Below are positions 1 through 9,520 of a stretch of DNA of 64,000 nucleotides, piece after piece; within the stretch, counting starts at the first letter, position 1; every line of letters begins with the position of its first letter. The position numbers were made by a program, and so were the translations under genes. The stretch is from Bryoerythrophyllum caledonicum (Eukaryota > Streptophyta > Bryopsida > Pottiales > Pottiaceae): assembly GCA_963971425.1 (NCBI GenBank), contig OZ020519.1, positions 5,162,028 through 5,226,027 on the forward strand. The letters run 5' to 3'. The notes beneath the pieces were generated by a model that did not search any database, was not told the DNA's origin, and saw nothing but the letters and a program-made list of their open reading frames with translations.

Positions 1-74
1 CAAAGCGACACCACGTGGAGCGAGCCCAACTCTTGATCCTCAACATACGAAGGCCAATCGGCAAGCTAGGTTGC

Positions 75-700
75 TAGAGTCTTCAAGATGGCGGCCACGA
101 TGTGTAAGCTGAATAGCTCCACGGGCGTCAATACTTTGAAGATGGAAGTGATTGAGGAAGAGGCGAATGACAGTCATGAGGGCAACATGGAGGGGCTGCT
201 TTTAGCAGCTATTTGTGTCAAGACCATGGCCGCCAGACGTGCAATCAAGAGGTCATCCATTACTTCTGGTGTTGTGATGGTTGACAACTCCTTGGGGGTT
301 TACTAATTTGTTAGGCCCAAGGGGAGGATTTTTGTACCTCAACGAGTGCTTTTGGATTCAAGAGCTCATCCGTTGATGCTGGGAGCATCTGCCATTGAGG
401 GATTGGGCTTGACTGGGGATACTTTGGAGAAGTGTTCATGGACAATTAGTACGTCTATGGAGGTTACGGAGCACACTACGGGCATCACAAAATCAGAGTT
501 GATGTTGCGACTCAATGAGGATGATGTCGAGGATGCGAGCTTCATGAAGGTAAATGCTATAGTCACGGAGGCCAAGTCATATAATGTCTTGGTGGGCTCA
601 GCAGTGCTATACCTCATGGGGTTCACCTTGGATTTCTAAGAAGAAACAAGTTATAAATCATAATGACAAGTTGGAGATGGGCGGAAGGCCCAGCTACCAG
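75..700 (+). pseudogene. Retroviral-type aspartic protease remnant (copy B)
   Basis: The block from 88 to 640 aligns by eye with the protease of copy A at 9,835-10,324 (shared text includes MEGLL, KTMAAR, PKG.I.VP and EGLGLTGDTLEKC). The active-site loop, LLDSGAQP in copy A, reads LLDSRAHP here, so the Gly of the Asp-Ser/Thr-Gly triad is lost. A stop near 304 splits the frame before the active site. In Ty3/gypsy elements this enzyme cleaves the Gag-Pol polyprotein. A downstream conserved tail (AVLYLMGFTLDF) is also present in copy A. Confidence 0.7.
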
Positions 701-738
701 CTCAATTTGTACTAGTTCTGACTCGTAACCTTGCGGAT

Positions 739-1044
739 GTGTTTGCTTTCTTGGGAGGTATGGATGTGAAACAATTATGGTTTCAAGAGGGTATTGAGGA
801 TTTCTCTATGACTACTCCTACACTTGATGAGGTGGATGCCCACGTGGGTGACACGAGTGGTGGAGATATGGAGATATATGAACCCGACATTGAAGCAGGT
901 AGGAGTACCACAACTCAGCTTCAGAAGGATGCTGAGCAAGTCATCAAAGATGTTTGGCAGCATTCAATGCTTTCATACATGGAAGATGACTCTAGAGGGG
1001 ACCATGAATTAGAACCACTTCTAGATACTTCCACCATTCACTAG
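739..1044 (+). pseudogene. Protease-methyltransferase linker segment (copy B)
   Basis: An acidic 101-codon open stretch sits between protease and methyltransferase. It matches the 9,521-9,748 minus-strand segment of copy A (W-F-Q-x-G-x-E-D-x-S-M near the start, then TTQL and WQ.SML). No known domain is recognised. Conservation in two copies suggests it was part of the polyprotein, possibly a spacer or an N-terminal extension of the methyltransferase. It ends at a stop (1,042-1,044) just before methyltransferase motif I. Confidence 0.5.
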
Positions 1045-1049
1045 AAGCC

Positions 1050-2111
1050 ACTAGAAGATGGTATTCTGTTGTTGGATTTATTTGGGAGGATTGAAAGTGG
1101 CTTGGTGGCAGTGCTGCAAGCGGGGATCAAAGTCAAATTGTACATTTATGTAGATGTTGATGAGCCAGTAAGGCATGTGACCAAGCGACATTCACGGCAA
1201 TTGAAGACCTAATTTTTGGACTTGTTGGCCACTGCTGCCATTAAGACTTCCTTTTCCACGTTGGTTGGTGATATTGCGTTGCTTTCAGTAGAGGACATTC
1301 ACCAAACTGTCCATGTGGACCTTGTGATTGCGGGTTGGCCATGTCAAGGTATGTCTATGGCTGGACATCAGTACGGGTTGAAAGATACTCGTTTTTTGCG
1401 GTTTCATGATATGATCCGCATATTACGTTTGTTTTAGACACCTCAGAAGCGACCACTAGGTTACATCGTAGAGAATGAACCAGTGGTGAGTAGCTCCAGG
1501 TCAAGGACCTTGGAAGGCATGCACCGCATACACCAAATTCTAGGCTTACTAGTGTTGTTGGATGTGGCTGCGATGGAATCGTGAGCACATTGCCCGCAAT
1601 TGTGGTGGACATATATGATACCTCAAGAGTTGCTACAGTCCGCCCTCAATCGTATCAGTCGGGTGTCTATGTGAGTGATATTTTCGATCCTCTCAGGGCA
1701 CCTTGGCGCATTTACCATGACAACCAAGCACCTTTGGCCGTGGTTTATCGCAAGGGAGAACCGCGTAGGGCATTGCCCATGTTGGTTAGTTTTGCTAGGT
1801 TGTATGCCTTTAAGGATAACGGTCCTGGTTTTGTTTGGGATTCTTTGTCTCAAGAAATGGTAGAGCCCAATGCTGATGAGTGGAAGAGAGCCATGGAATT
1901 TCCGACGGACACTATCAATGTATCCGGGATTCCAGAGCAACAACAACAGTTTTTACTTGGACAAACAATGGATCTAAATTGCTTGACTTGGATCGTTTTG
2001 TTGCTAGTGGTAGAACATAAGCGGCTAGCTTCTAGTTTCAACGGTTACATGGAATCTAATGAGTTACGAGCGGCCGGAGAACCACTTATCGCTGTCAGGG
2101 TGACAAATTAA
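1050..2111 (+). pseudogene. DNMT3-like C5-cytosine methyltransferase remnant (copy B)
   Basis: Class I methyltransferase motifs occur in C5-DNMT order: motif I region LLDLFGRIESGLVAVL near 1,070-1,120, motif II YVDVDE near 1,150, catalytic motif IV GWPCQGMS at about 1,336-1,360 with the Cys intact, motif VI written ENE instead of ENV near 1,475, a motif VIII relic QLWWT, and terminal blocks EFPTDTINV and LLGQTMDLN near 1,900-1,970. Motif I has lost one of its glycines. Stops lie near 1,210, 1,435 and 1,580, with frameshifts after. These enzymes methylate cytosine in DNA using S-adenosylmethionine. This copy is certainly dead but independently shows that the domain belongs to the retroelement family. 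Confidence 0.8.
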
Positions 2112-2177
2112 GTCGTTGACGGTGACAAGGTCTTAGCAACTCATACATGGATCATGTAGGGTACCGCAAATCTTTTC

Positions 2178-3660
2178 ATGACAATACTCAAGGATGAGGA
2201 TCTTCACCATGCAGGGGAGGATGGGAGCCAAAGTAGGGAATTGGTCCACCAGAGAAGGGACTTGGAGAAAGCTGTCGTGAAGATGTTTATGGAAGAACAC
2301 ACAACTCACCAAATGGAAGAGATTGGCAGATTAAGCCAATTGGAAGGACTTGGAAGCATAGTGGGGAATGATGAAGAAGAGCTTTCTCCATCCGGCATTC
2401 AGTAGCAACCAAGGAAGGAGAATCTCGCTCTAAAAGAACCGAAGGAGGTGGTGACCAATGATACTTGGAAACTGATAGTAGGCCTAGAAAATGGAGCAGT
2501 TGTGGTAGAGGAACATGAGTTTCTTAAGGACTGCATGGATTGTTTTGCCTTTAATCTAAAAGATCTTGGAGTGTTGAAGGGGCAAGAAGTACATATCAAC
2601 TTGATAGACAAACCACCAATATATCGAAAGTTGTACAAGTATAGCCACATTGAACGGAGGATGATACAATATCATATTCATTATTTTGGGAGATTTCCAA
2701 TCTCCAAATGTAATGATAGTTTAGGTTAAGTCGACCTAAACAATATTTTCCCAAAATCATGGAATTTTTCCATTATTACAAATATGGTGTTATACGCGCT
2801 CGTACGGAGGAGTTGGTGGCGGTAGGGCTAGTGGAGTTGGCTCGACCGGATTGTGAGTATGCAGTGGCGACGGTTATGCAATCCAAGAAAGATGTCTACG
2901 GTAATTGGAGTGAGAAAAGGAGGTACGGGGAAGTCTATAGGGGGATTAATAAATTCACCAAGTTGGATTGTTAAGCCATGCCAATGTCGGAGGAGAACTT
3001 TGTGGCCATTGGTCACAAAGTATTCAATACATTAGAGTTGCGCTCTGGGTACCACCACATTGGACTTTGAGAAGAAGACAAGGAGAAGATTGCGTTTTGA
3101 CCCATTGACAAATGTGGGAAGGACCGATTGTTCCAATGGAAGTTCTTACCATTTAAATTGAAGAATGCGCTTGCCGAATTCTAGAGTATTATGGACCAAG
3201 TATTCTGGGGCTTGAACTTTGTAAGATGCTACATTGACGACATCGTTGTCTTTAGCAAGAATTGAAGGCAACATAGGCTACACTTGATGGAAGTTGGACC
3301 CCGGTAAGTGAAAATTCTATTTTGATCACATCGAGTACTTAGGCCACATGATATATCTGGGATTGGGTGTGGTAGCTAGCAAAATTGAAGTAGTCATGTC
3401 TATTCCTAGACCAAGGGATGTTAGTGGGCTATGTGCATTCTTGGGGTTGTGTAACTACTATAGAAAGTTTGTGAAGACTTTCACTGCTATTGCCAAGCCA
3501 TTGACCATGTTGACAAGGAATGATTAAGCTTGGATATGGAGAGATGACCAAGAGGCGGCCTTTCAAGAGTTGAAGTTTTGCTTGGCTTCAACACTAATAC
3601 TTCAGAGGCCGATAGCAGGAAAGACATACTAGCTACATACGGACTAGAGAGCATTGGGAA
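2178..3660 (+). pseudogene. Ty3/gypsy reverse transcriptase remnant (copy B)
   Basis: The acidic pre-RT segment (2,178-2,405) and N-terminal RT segment (2,448-2,655) match copy A at 8,390-7,800. RT fingers and palm follow in broken frames: RARTEELVA, INKFTKLD, LELRSGYHH (motif A, with Glu where the catalytic Asp is expected), RCYIDDIVVFS at about 3,225-3,255 (YIDD intact), then EYLGHMI and the connection (NYYRKFVKTF). At least five stops and several small indels are visible, and a 128 bp insertion interrupts the region at 2,666. In a live element this enzyme copies the genomic RNA into cDNA. Confidence 0.8.
2666..2793 (+). mobile_element. Putative MITE inserted in the copy B RT
   Basis: Copy A reads straight through the codons equivalent to 2,661-2,665 and 2,794-2,800, whereas copy B carries 128 bp of AT-rich sequence between them. 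ATA occurs at both junctions, which fits a TA or TWA target duplication. The left end CAATATCATATTCAT and the reverse complement of the right end (AACACCATATTTGT) are imperfectly alike. A similar right end occurs near 38,587-38,603. No coding capacity. Stowaway-like or Harbinger-like MITE is possible; family not determined. Confidence 0.4.
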
Positions 3661-4004
3661 TTGGCACGGTATTGACGTAGATGGATGATGACGTGAAAGA
3701 GCTCGTAATCGCGCACGCCAACCACTCCAACAACAATGCGAAGGGTTAGTATAGCTCGTATGAAGAGGAATACTTGGCCGCTATATGGACAATTGCTCAT
3801 TTTTTGTGTTACATGTATGGAAACAAGTTTCTGATGGTTACAAATCATCAACCTTTAAAATGGTTAATGGAATATGAAAAATCAACAAGAAAACTAATGT
3901 GGTGGGCCTTGATGTTGATGGAGTACGACTTCAAGGTGGTGCACAAAGCGGGATTGGTGAACATGGATGTTGACGGCCTTAGGCGCAATCCAATTCCAAA
4001 TTAA
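3660..4004 (+). pseudogene. RNase H remnant (copy B)
   Basis: The Ty3/gypsy RNase H block includes SYEEEYLAAIWTI, a TNHQPLKWLMEY segment and the distal YDFKVVHKAG...DGL segment. The usual TDHQPL Asp is Asn here, and a stop lies near 3,750. Copy C has the matching block with TDHQPLKWLM intact. The domain would degrade RNA in the RNA-DNA hybrid made during reverse transcription. The reading stops at 4,004, after which sequence similarity to the pol region ends. Confidence 0.75.
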
Positions 4005-4077
4005 GCGGATATTACAGGCGCTAGGTGGCATGGAGAGGATGAGGCCAATCCGTTGCCAGGTTGGCATTTTTGGCCTT

Positions 4078-4333
4078 TGTCGTGCACAACCGCATCGTGC
4101 CAAGATAACATCGTGCTAATCAGGTGAGAACGCCCAGTCAGAGACAACTCGAGAGTAACGGTGACATAACCACCACCGTTACCTCTGTAAAACAATAATA
4201 CAATGCACACTTACACACTTTCAGCAATCCAGACTTGGGAAAAAGAAATAAATGACCCATGACCTCGTACACCAAGAAGTAGTAAGCGGTCTCCAAGTAC
4301 CCCTTTACTCGCCCCCTTCGCCCGTGCTAAAGC
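4078..4333. repeat. LTR-like segment, truncated by the CACTA insertion
   Basis: From the TGTCGTGCACAA start this stretch resembles the segment beginning at 48,393: both contain a repeated ATCGTGC word, a hairpin with ggtga/tcacc arms, a ggaaaaagaaataaat block and cccctttact. It lies just beyond the 3' end of element A (minus) and abuts copy B (plus). I infer it is part of the 3' LTR of element A or a nearby solo LTR. The CACTA-like element begins a few bases beyond its right edge. No gene is seen. Confidence 0.4.
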
Positions 4334-4336
4334 CTC

Positions 4337-5743
4337 CACTATAAGAAACCCGTGTTTTTTGTGACAAGGCAACTAACGTGCAATTATGTTTTGTGCAGCA
4401 TCCGGCACGTCAACGTTGACATCCAAAAAAATCCGTTATAATTGACATGCGAAAAACATGCCAAAATCTCAAAAAACAGGCCCACGTTTTTTAAAACGTC
4501 ACAAAAACTTGGGGGTTGAAGGTATTAAAAATCTGCCATGTGGCTGCCATGTCGCGTCCACGTCATCGCCACATGGACCGGCAGTGCCACATCCCCAAAT
4601 TTTTCATCCGGGCCCTTGGTAATGTGGCCCATAATGTGGCGCATGACGTGGCATACGATTGTGACTAGGCTTGCATGCGTGGACCCGCCATTTAATGACG
4701 TGGCACCTTTAAAATATGACGTGTCACTTTTAAAAATATGACGTGGCATGTCTAATCAGCATAGTTTAATGCAATAATTAATTGTGGACAGTGTAAATTG
4801 GGACGTCATTTCTAACACGGTATGTTTTCTGTGACGTTCGTTATGACGTTTTCTGTGACGTTCGTTAGACATTTTCTGTGACGTTCGTTATGACGTTTTC
4901 TATGACGTTCGTTGAGATGGAGGTCACCAAAATCAAGCACCAGGTCAGCAAAAGCAAGTGCCATGTCACCAAAAAGAAGCGCCATGTCATCAAAAAGTAC
5001 TGTATCACTTTAAGTTTCAAGGGTAATTCAAATTCATCCAAATAGATGGATGAAAGTGAATCACTCTTGATTCAAGTGTGATGAGATAGGAGAGAAGGCC
5101 TTACATATATATACAATGAGATGCACAAGTGGTGACAATCCATATGGGATTTTTGGATTTGTTATGGTGTTAGCATAAACATTCAAATGTCATAGTAGAC
5201 GTCCATCTAGACGTCTGTTCCAACATCCATTTTGCCTACGTGGCAGTTGATTTCAACCTTGCCTACGTGGCACAAACATTTTAAAAAGAATCCAATTTCT
5301 ACCTTGCCTACGTGGCTCAAACATGTTTTTTGTGATGTCAGTAAGGACATCCACGTTTTTTGTGACGTCAGTAATGACATCCACATTTTTATTTTTGTAG
5401 GGGTCAGCCCATCTCCATTGTGTTTTAACCGTTGGGCAGTGTTTTACGGGAGGTTGCAGTAACAATCTCGAAGTTACTCACAGTGAAGCTAAACCCCCCT
5501 GCCGACGTGGCATTGTCACCTTTCTGAGGACGTTGTCTAAAACATGACTATGTTCACTAGGACGTCCCGCAAAACAAATACGTTTATGCTAACATCTCTG
5601 TGTTTTTCCGCCAATTTTTCCATGTTTGGTGCAACATCCACCCGAATCCGAGAGCCCAAGGCTCGGCCCGTTCGCAAAAACATGTTTTGAAAAACACACT
5701 TGATCACAGCTAACGTCACAAAAATCACGGGTTTCTTATAGTG
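4337..5743. mobile_element. Non-autonomous CACTA-like (En/Spm) DNA transposon
   Basis: The 1,407 bp segment starts CACTATAAGAAACCCGTG at 4,337 and ends with the inverted match CACGGGTTTCTTATAGTG at 5,743, the classic CACTA-superfamily terminus. Flanking triplets are CTC and CCC, an imperfect 3 bp target duplication. Subterminal regions contain many short repeats in both orientations (gacgtggca, ctacgtggca, gacgtcag, tgtgacg), as expected of transposase-binding arrays. No transposase-like reading frame is present, so it would have depended on a full-length relative. It sits inside LTR-derived DNA, so it inserted after the retroelement. Confidence 0.75.
4825..4914 (+). repeat. Four tandem 23-24 bp repeats inside the CACTA-like element
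   Basis: Units begin at 4,825, 4,849, 4,872 and 4,896 with the consensus ttttctgtgacgttcgtta followed by a tgacg-type spacer. They lie 0.5 kb from the left terminus. Such arrays are common in CACTA elements; here the core word GTGACGTT also occurs near both ends of the element. Confidence 0.8.
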
Positions 5744-5954
5744 CCCTTTCACACCGGCGAACCACACAGTTTACATGTAAACTGAATGATCACCGTGAAT
5801 GAAAACCTCTCAAAACCATAGAATCAATGTCATCTACATGAAAAGACGCTAAAAGACTTAACACACAAAGGGTAGGCCGGGTGCAAGTAGAGCCCCATCG
5901 TTAATCGCCTCTAACATATTTTTAATGCTAGACTTTGTCCACTCAGACCCTCAA

Positions 5955-6230
5955 CGTGCTAAACACTCAGGATAAGACCATTGATCCACTGGTACTTCCA
6001 ACAGAGGTGGAGTTAAGCATTCTAAATGCCACCCCGTAGAACATAAGTCACAAATAACCATAGTGGCTGCCCTTTTGCACTACCACACAACCGACAACGT
6101 AATCCAGTAGAGATGTGAGAGAGACCAGGGTGTATTGTCCCATCAATGTGTGGCAAGTGGCAAGGTGCACAATTACGTGTGTGATCCTTCCACTTCTTGC
6201 CATCACGACCCTCCAACACTAACACTCATG
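5955..6230 (-). pseudogene. PHD finger at the integrase C-terminal side (copy A)
   Basis: After the integrase tail the frame reads GLRCRLCGSAKG at about 6,102-6,067, then shifts by one base and continues MVICDLCSTGWHLECLTPP and DQWSYPEC to about 5,963. Spacing is that of a C4HC3 PHD finger (C-x2-C, C-x2-C, W-H-x2-C, W-x-C-x2-C) except that the seventh ligand Cys is Tyr (WSYPEC). PHD fingers bind histone H3 tails or other chromatin proteins; in a retroelement this could tether the integration complex, replacing the chromodomain of chromoviruses. The same finger is intact in copy C at 61,057-61,380. Here the frameshift and lost ligand make it non-functional. Confidence 0.7.
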
Positions 6231-6933
6231 AGTCCTTCACCTCACGAACTCTTAAGATTACCCTTCCTGCTGTCACATCTAAGGTGGTGGACATTGCTTG
6301 CTGCAAATACACATAGTCTCCCAGTGTGAAACGCCGCACCTGCAGTCGATAACCACCGTCTCGTATTGTAGCATAGCGCAACGTAACCCGATGTTGAGCA
6401 ATGGAGAGGTTCTCCAATGCCATAGGCATCACCCTTTCGAACAACTCTGGACGTTGCTAACACACTTGAGCCCACGTATCTGGATTGTCCATGTTAGCCA
6501 ACACGGTGTCAGCATCTGCTTGAATGGCCTTCGATAAAACCGGGTGCCTTCCAAACAATAGATTGTAATGTGAAAAAGACGCCAAGGATGCTTGTTTGCT
6601 GAACCGATAGCCCATTGCTATCCATGGTAGCTGTAAATCCCAATCCTGGTGATGTCCTTTCTTGAAGCTGTACTTCCGGAGCCCCCTCTTGACGGTTTGT
6701 ACCATGCGCTCCGCCAATCCATCTGCTTCGGGGTGATCCCTCGAAGTAGTGCGATGATCAATCATCGCTTGCTCATACAATGTCTGAAACTCACCCAAGA
6801 ATTCTCTGCCTTGGTTTGTAAGTACCTCTGCTGGAGCTCCAAAGCAACTCAGAACACGGTCAAGAAACGAATAAATAGCTCCCTCACTGAACTTATCATC
6901 ATTCATTTGCGTCAATACTGCATCAATCCCCAA
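6226..6933 (-). pseudogene. Integrase, N-terminally deleted (copy A)
   Basis: The frame from 6,933 begins with RNase H text (GIDAVLTQMNDD) and at about 6,894 jumps into the integrase core (KFSEGAIYSFLDRVLSCFG), then LTNQGREFLGEF, the catalytic-Glu region ADGLAERMVQTV, and YNLLFGRHPVL. The zinc-binding H2C2 domain and first catalytic Asp are lost in the deletion, and the second catalytic Asp of the usual LTDQG is Asn. A second frame from 6,475 carries the C-terminal beta-barrel region (LRYATIRDGGYRLQVRRFTLGDYVYL). Integrase inserts cDNA into the host genome. The fragment at 15,900-16,380 and copy C show the segments missing here. Confidence 0.75.
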
Positions 6934-6935
6934 CG

Positions 6936-8078
6936 AGCTTCAATCTGTGTGTAGCTGGTACGTCCTTCCTGCTATAGGCCTCCGAAATATTGGTGCTGAT
7001 GCTAAACGGTCTTTCAATTGTTGAAAGGCCGCCTCTTGCTCATCTCCCCAGATCCAAGGTTGATCATTCCTTCTCAACATGGTTAATGGCTTGGCAATAG
7101 CACTGAAAGTTTTGACAAACTTTCTATAATAGTTACACAATCTCAGAAATGCTCTCAACCTACTAACATCTCGTGGTCTAGGAATAGACATCACTACTTC
7201 CACTTTGCTAGCTACCACACCTAATCCACTTGGATAAATCATGTGGCCCAAATACTCAATGCGATCAAAGTAGAATTTGCACTTACCAGGGTGTAACTTT
7301 AATCCATGGAGCCTCAAATTAGCAAAAACCTCCATCAAGTGTAGTCTATGTTGTTTTCGATTCCTGCTAAAGACAACGATGTCATCAATATAGCATTTCA
7401 CGAAATCCAACCCCGAGAATACTCTGTCCATGATCCTTTGAAATTCTGCTGGAGCATTCTTCAATCCAAACAGTAGAAACTTCCATTGAAACAACCGATC
7501 CTTCCCATCCCTGTCAATGCCCCAAAACGCGGTTTTCTCCTTGTCTTCGTCTCTCAATCCAATCTGATGGTATCCCGAGCATAAATTCAACGTACTAAAC
7601 ACCTTGGCATGGCGAATGGCCTCAAAGTTCTCCTCAAGAGTTGGCATTGCATAACGGTCTGACTTAGTGAATTTATTAATTCTCCTATAGTCACCACACA
7701 TCCTTTTCTCAGTCCAATTACCATAAATGTCTTCTTGGATGGCATAACCGTTGCTGATGCATACTCACAATCTGGAGGAGCCAACTCCACCAACCTTGCA
7801 GCCATCAATTCTTCAGTGCGAGCACGAATCATCTTCCGCTCCATGTCGCTATACTTGTATGGCTTTCGATAAATTGGTGCTTCGTCGGTTAAGTTAATAC
7901 GCACTTCTTGCCCCTTCAATACTCCCAAATCATGTAAACTGAAAGCAAAACAATCTAAATACTCCTTCAGGAACTCATGTTCCTCCACATCCACTACTCC
8001 ATCCGCCAGGCCTATTTTTGGTTTCCAAGTGTCCTTAGTCACCACCTCCTTCGGTTCCTTTGAAGCAGGGTTTTCCAC
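6936..8078 (-). pseudogene. Ty3/gypsy reverse transcriptase (copy A)
   Basis: Two overlapping frames (8,078-7,587 and 7,701-6,940) cover the whole RT: N-terminal FAFSLHDLGVLKGQ, YRKPYKYSDMERKMIRARTEEL, DYRRINKFT, LPFG-equivalent LLFGLKNAPAEFQ, the catalytic CYIDDIVVFS (about 7,395-7,366), the thumb EYLGHMI and the connection NYYRKFVKTFS. A frameshift follows MPSKK. Motif A reads STLNLCSGYHQ with Asn (codon 7,585-7,587) where the catalytic Asp belongs, a single G-to-A change. RNase H starts (TYQLHTD) but meets a stop at 6,940. The enzyme would have copied element RNA into cDNA; it is inactive as it stands. Confidence 0.85.
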
Positions 8079-8087
8079 CCTTGGTTG

Positions 8088-8390
8088 CTATTGAATCCCC
8101 TGTGGAGGAGACTCTCCTCCTTCCTCCTCAATAACACTCTCAAGTCCTTCCAATTGACCCAATTTGTCAATTTCTTCCATGTGAAGAGCTGTGTGTTCTT
8201 CCAAGAAGATCTTCTCCACAACATCCTCCAAATCCATCCTCTGGTGAGCCAATCTGTTCCCTTCACTCCAGTTCTCCCCTCCATAGTGAAGATTTGTTGT
8301 TGTGGTAGTCGCAAAATTATTTGCGGTATCCCACATGTTCCATAGATGAGGTGCAAAGGCCCTCTCGCCCCCAACCACCTTGCTTGTCAC
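8088..8390 (-). pseudogene. Acidic pre-RT linker (copy A)
   Basis: A 100-codon open stretch rich in Glu separates the methyltransferase from RT; the corresponding acidic stretch is at 2,178-2,405 in copy B (EEHT, H.EEI..L.QLEGL). No domain is recognised. It probably was a polyprotein spacer, perhaps carrying a protease cleavage site that releases the methyltransferase from RT. Confidence 0.5.
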
Positions 8391-8420
8391 CCTGATAGAG
8401 GCAAGTGGTTCTCCTGCCGC

Positions 8421-9499
8421 CTACAACTCATAATAACCCATGTAACTAGTTAAACTAGAAGCTAACCGCTTCTGTTCTGCAACCACTAATGAAACAATCC
8501 AAATCAGGCAATTTAAATCCATGGCCTGACCAAGTAAAAATCGTCTCTGTGGTTCTGAAATCCCAGGCACATCGGTGGTGCCAGTGGGAAATCCCATGGC
8601 TCTCTCTCGCTCATTTGCATTTGGCTCCACCATCTCCTGAGACAATGAATCCCATACAAGCCCAGGTCCATTATCCTTGAAGGCATACGATCGTGCAAAG
8701 CTAACCAACGTGGGTAAGCCCAACGTGGGTAAGCCCTACGTGGTTCTCCCTTGCGGTTAACCACCGCTAATGGTACCTGGTCATCGTGATACACGCGCCG
8801 TGGTGTCCTGTGAGAATCCAAAATGTCACTCACATATACAACTGGGCGCTTAATGCGACCCACCGTGGACTGTAGCAACTCTGCTGGTGCCAGGTTTGTC
8901 CACCACAAGTGTGGTCTATGTGCCTTCGATCCTACTGCAGCCGCATCAATTAACACTGGCAAACCCAGAGTCTGATGGATTCTGTGCATACTTTCGAGTG
9001 TTCTGGACCTTGAACTGCTCACCACGGGCACATTCTCTATAATATAACCAGGCGATTGCCTTTGAGAAGTCTGAAGCAACCGAAGCACTCGAATCATGTC
9101 AAAGAACCTTGAAGAACGGGAATCCTTTAACCCATTCTGATTGCCTGCTATAGACATGCCTTGGCAAGGCCATCCTGCAATGACAAGGTCCATATGACCC
9201 ACTCAGTGAATGTCATCGTCTGACAGCAAAGAATTATCACCCACAACTGTAGCGAAGGAGGTTTTGATGGCACTAGTGGCCAATAATTCTGGGAATTGAG
9301 TCCTCAGCCTCCGTGTGTGACGTTTGGCCACATGCCTTGCTGTTTCATCCACATCCACGTAAATGTAGCGCTTAACCTTGATCCCAGCTTGTAAAACAGC
9401 TGCCAAGCCTGTGCCAATTCCTCCAAAGAGCTCCAATAATACGATACCATCCATTGGTGCCGTCCAATGGATGGTAGCAGTGTCTAACGGAGGCCCCAT
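8421..9499 (-). pseudogene. DNMT3-like C5-cytosine DNA methyltransferase (copy A)
   Basis: The domain has C5-DNMT motifs in canonical order: I LLELFGGIGTGLAAVL (around 9,440-9,390), II YVDVDE, IV GWPCQGMS with catalytic Cys at 9,166-9,164, VI IIENVPVV (9,037-9,029), VIII AHRPHLWWTN (near 8,920), and C-terminal ERAMGFPTGTTDV (8,606-8,570) and FLLGQAMDLN (8,540-8,511). The AHRxxxWWxNL block, the GFPxxxTDV block and the LLGxxx block match the DNMT3/DRM style rather than DNMT1/CMT; order is not permuted, so it is not DRM. About 360 residues, a catalytic domain only. One stop separates motifs II and IV (9,203) and a 1 bp loss plus a 15 bp tandem duplication shift the frame near 8,720. It lies between protease and RT, within pol. 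Confidence 0.85.
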
Positions 9500-9520
9500 G
9501 TCTTGGTCAACTCCGGTCTC

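Larger units (their letters stand above)
1..4077 (+). mobile_element. Decayed Ty3/gypsy retroelement copy B (DNMT-bearing family)
   Basis: Translated blocks run in the order protease, linker, cytosine methyltransferase, reverse transcriptase, RNase H, and each matches the same block of the opposite-strand copy at 5,860-13,830. Gag lies off the left edge. Stops and frameshifts are frequent in every domain, so this copy is not functional. RNase H ends at 4,004 and LTR-like DNA begins near 4,078; integrase and the PHD region are missing, so the copy is truncated at its 3' side. Its decay is clearly heavier than in copy A, suggesting an older insertion. Confidence 0.85.

Noticed and set aside
366-626. 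Minus-strand ORF opposite the copy B protease, and similar antisense frames over gag, RT and DNMT
   Set aside because: They are antisense shadows; the opposite strand holds recognisable conserved domains.
8421-9499. Bacterial restriction-modification methyltransferase or contamination
   Set aside because: The motif style (AHRxxxWWxN, GFPxxxTDV) is DNMT3-like, the domain lies within a gypsy pol region, and a second diverged copy occurs in the same setting.
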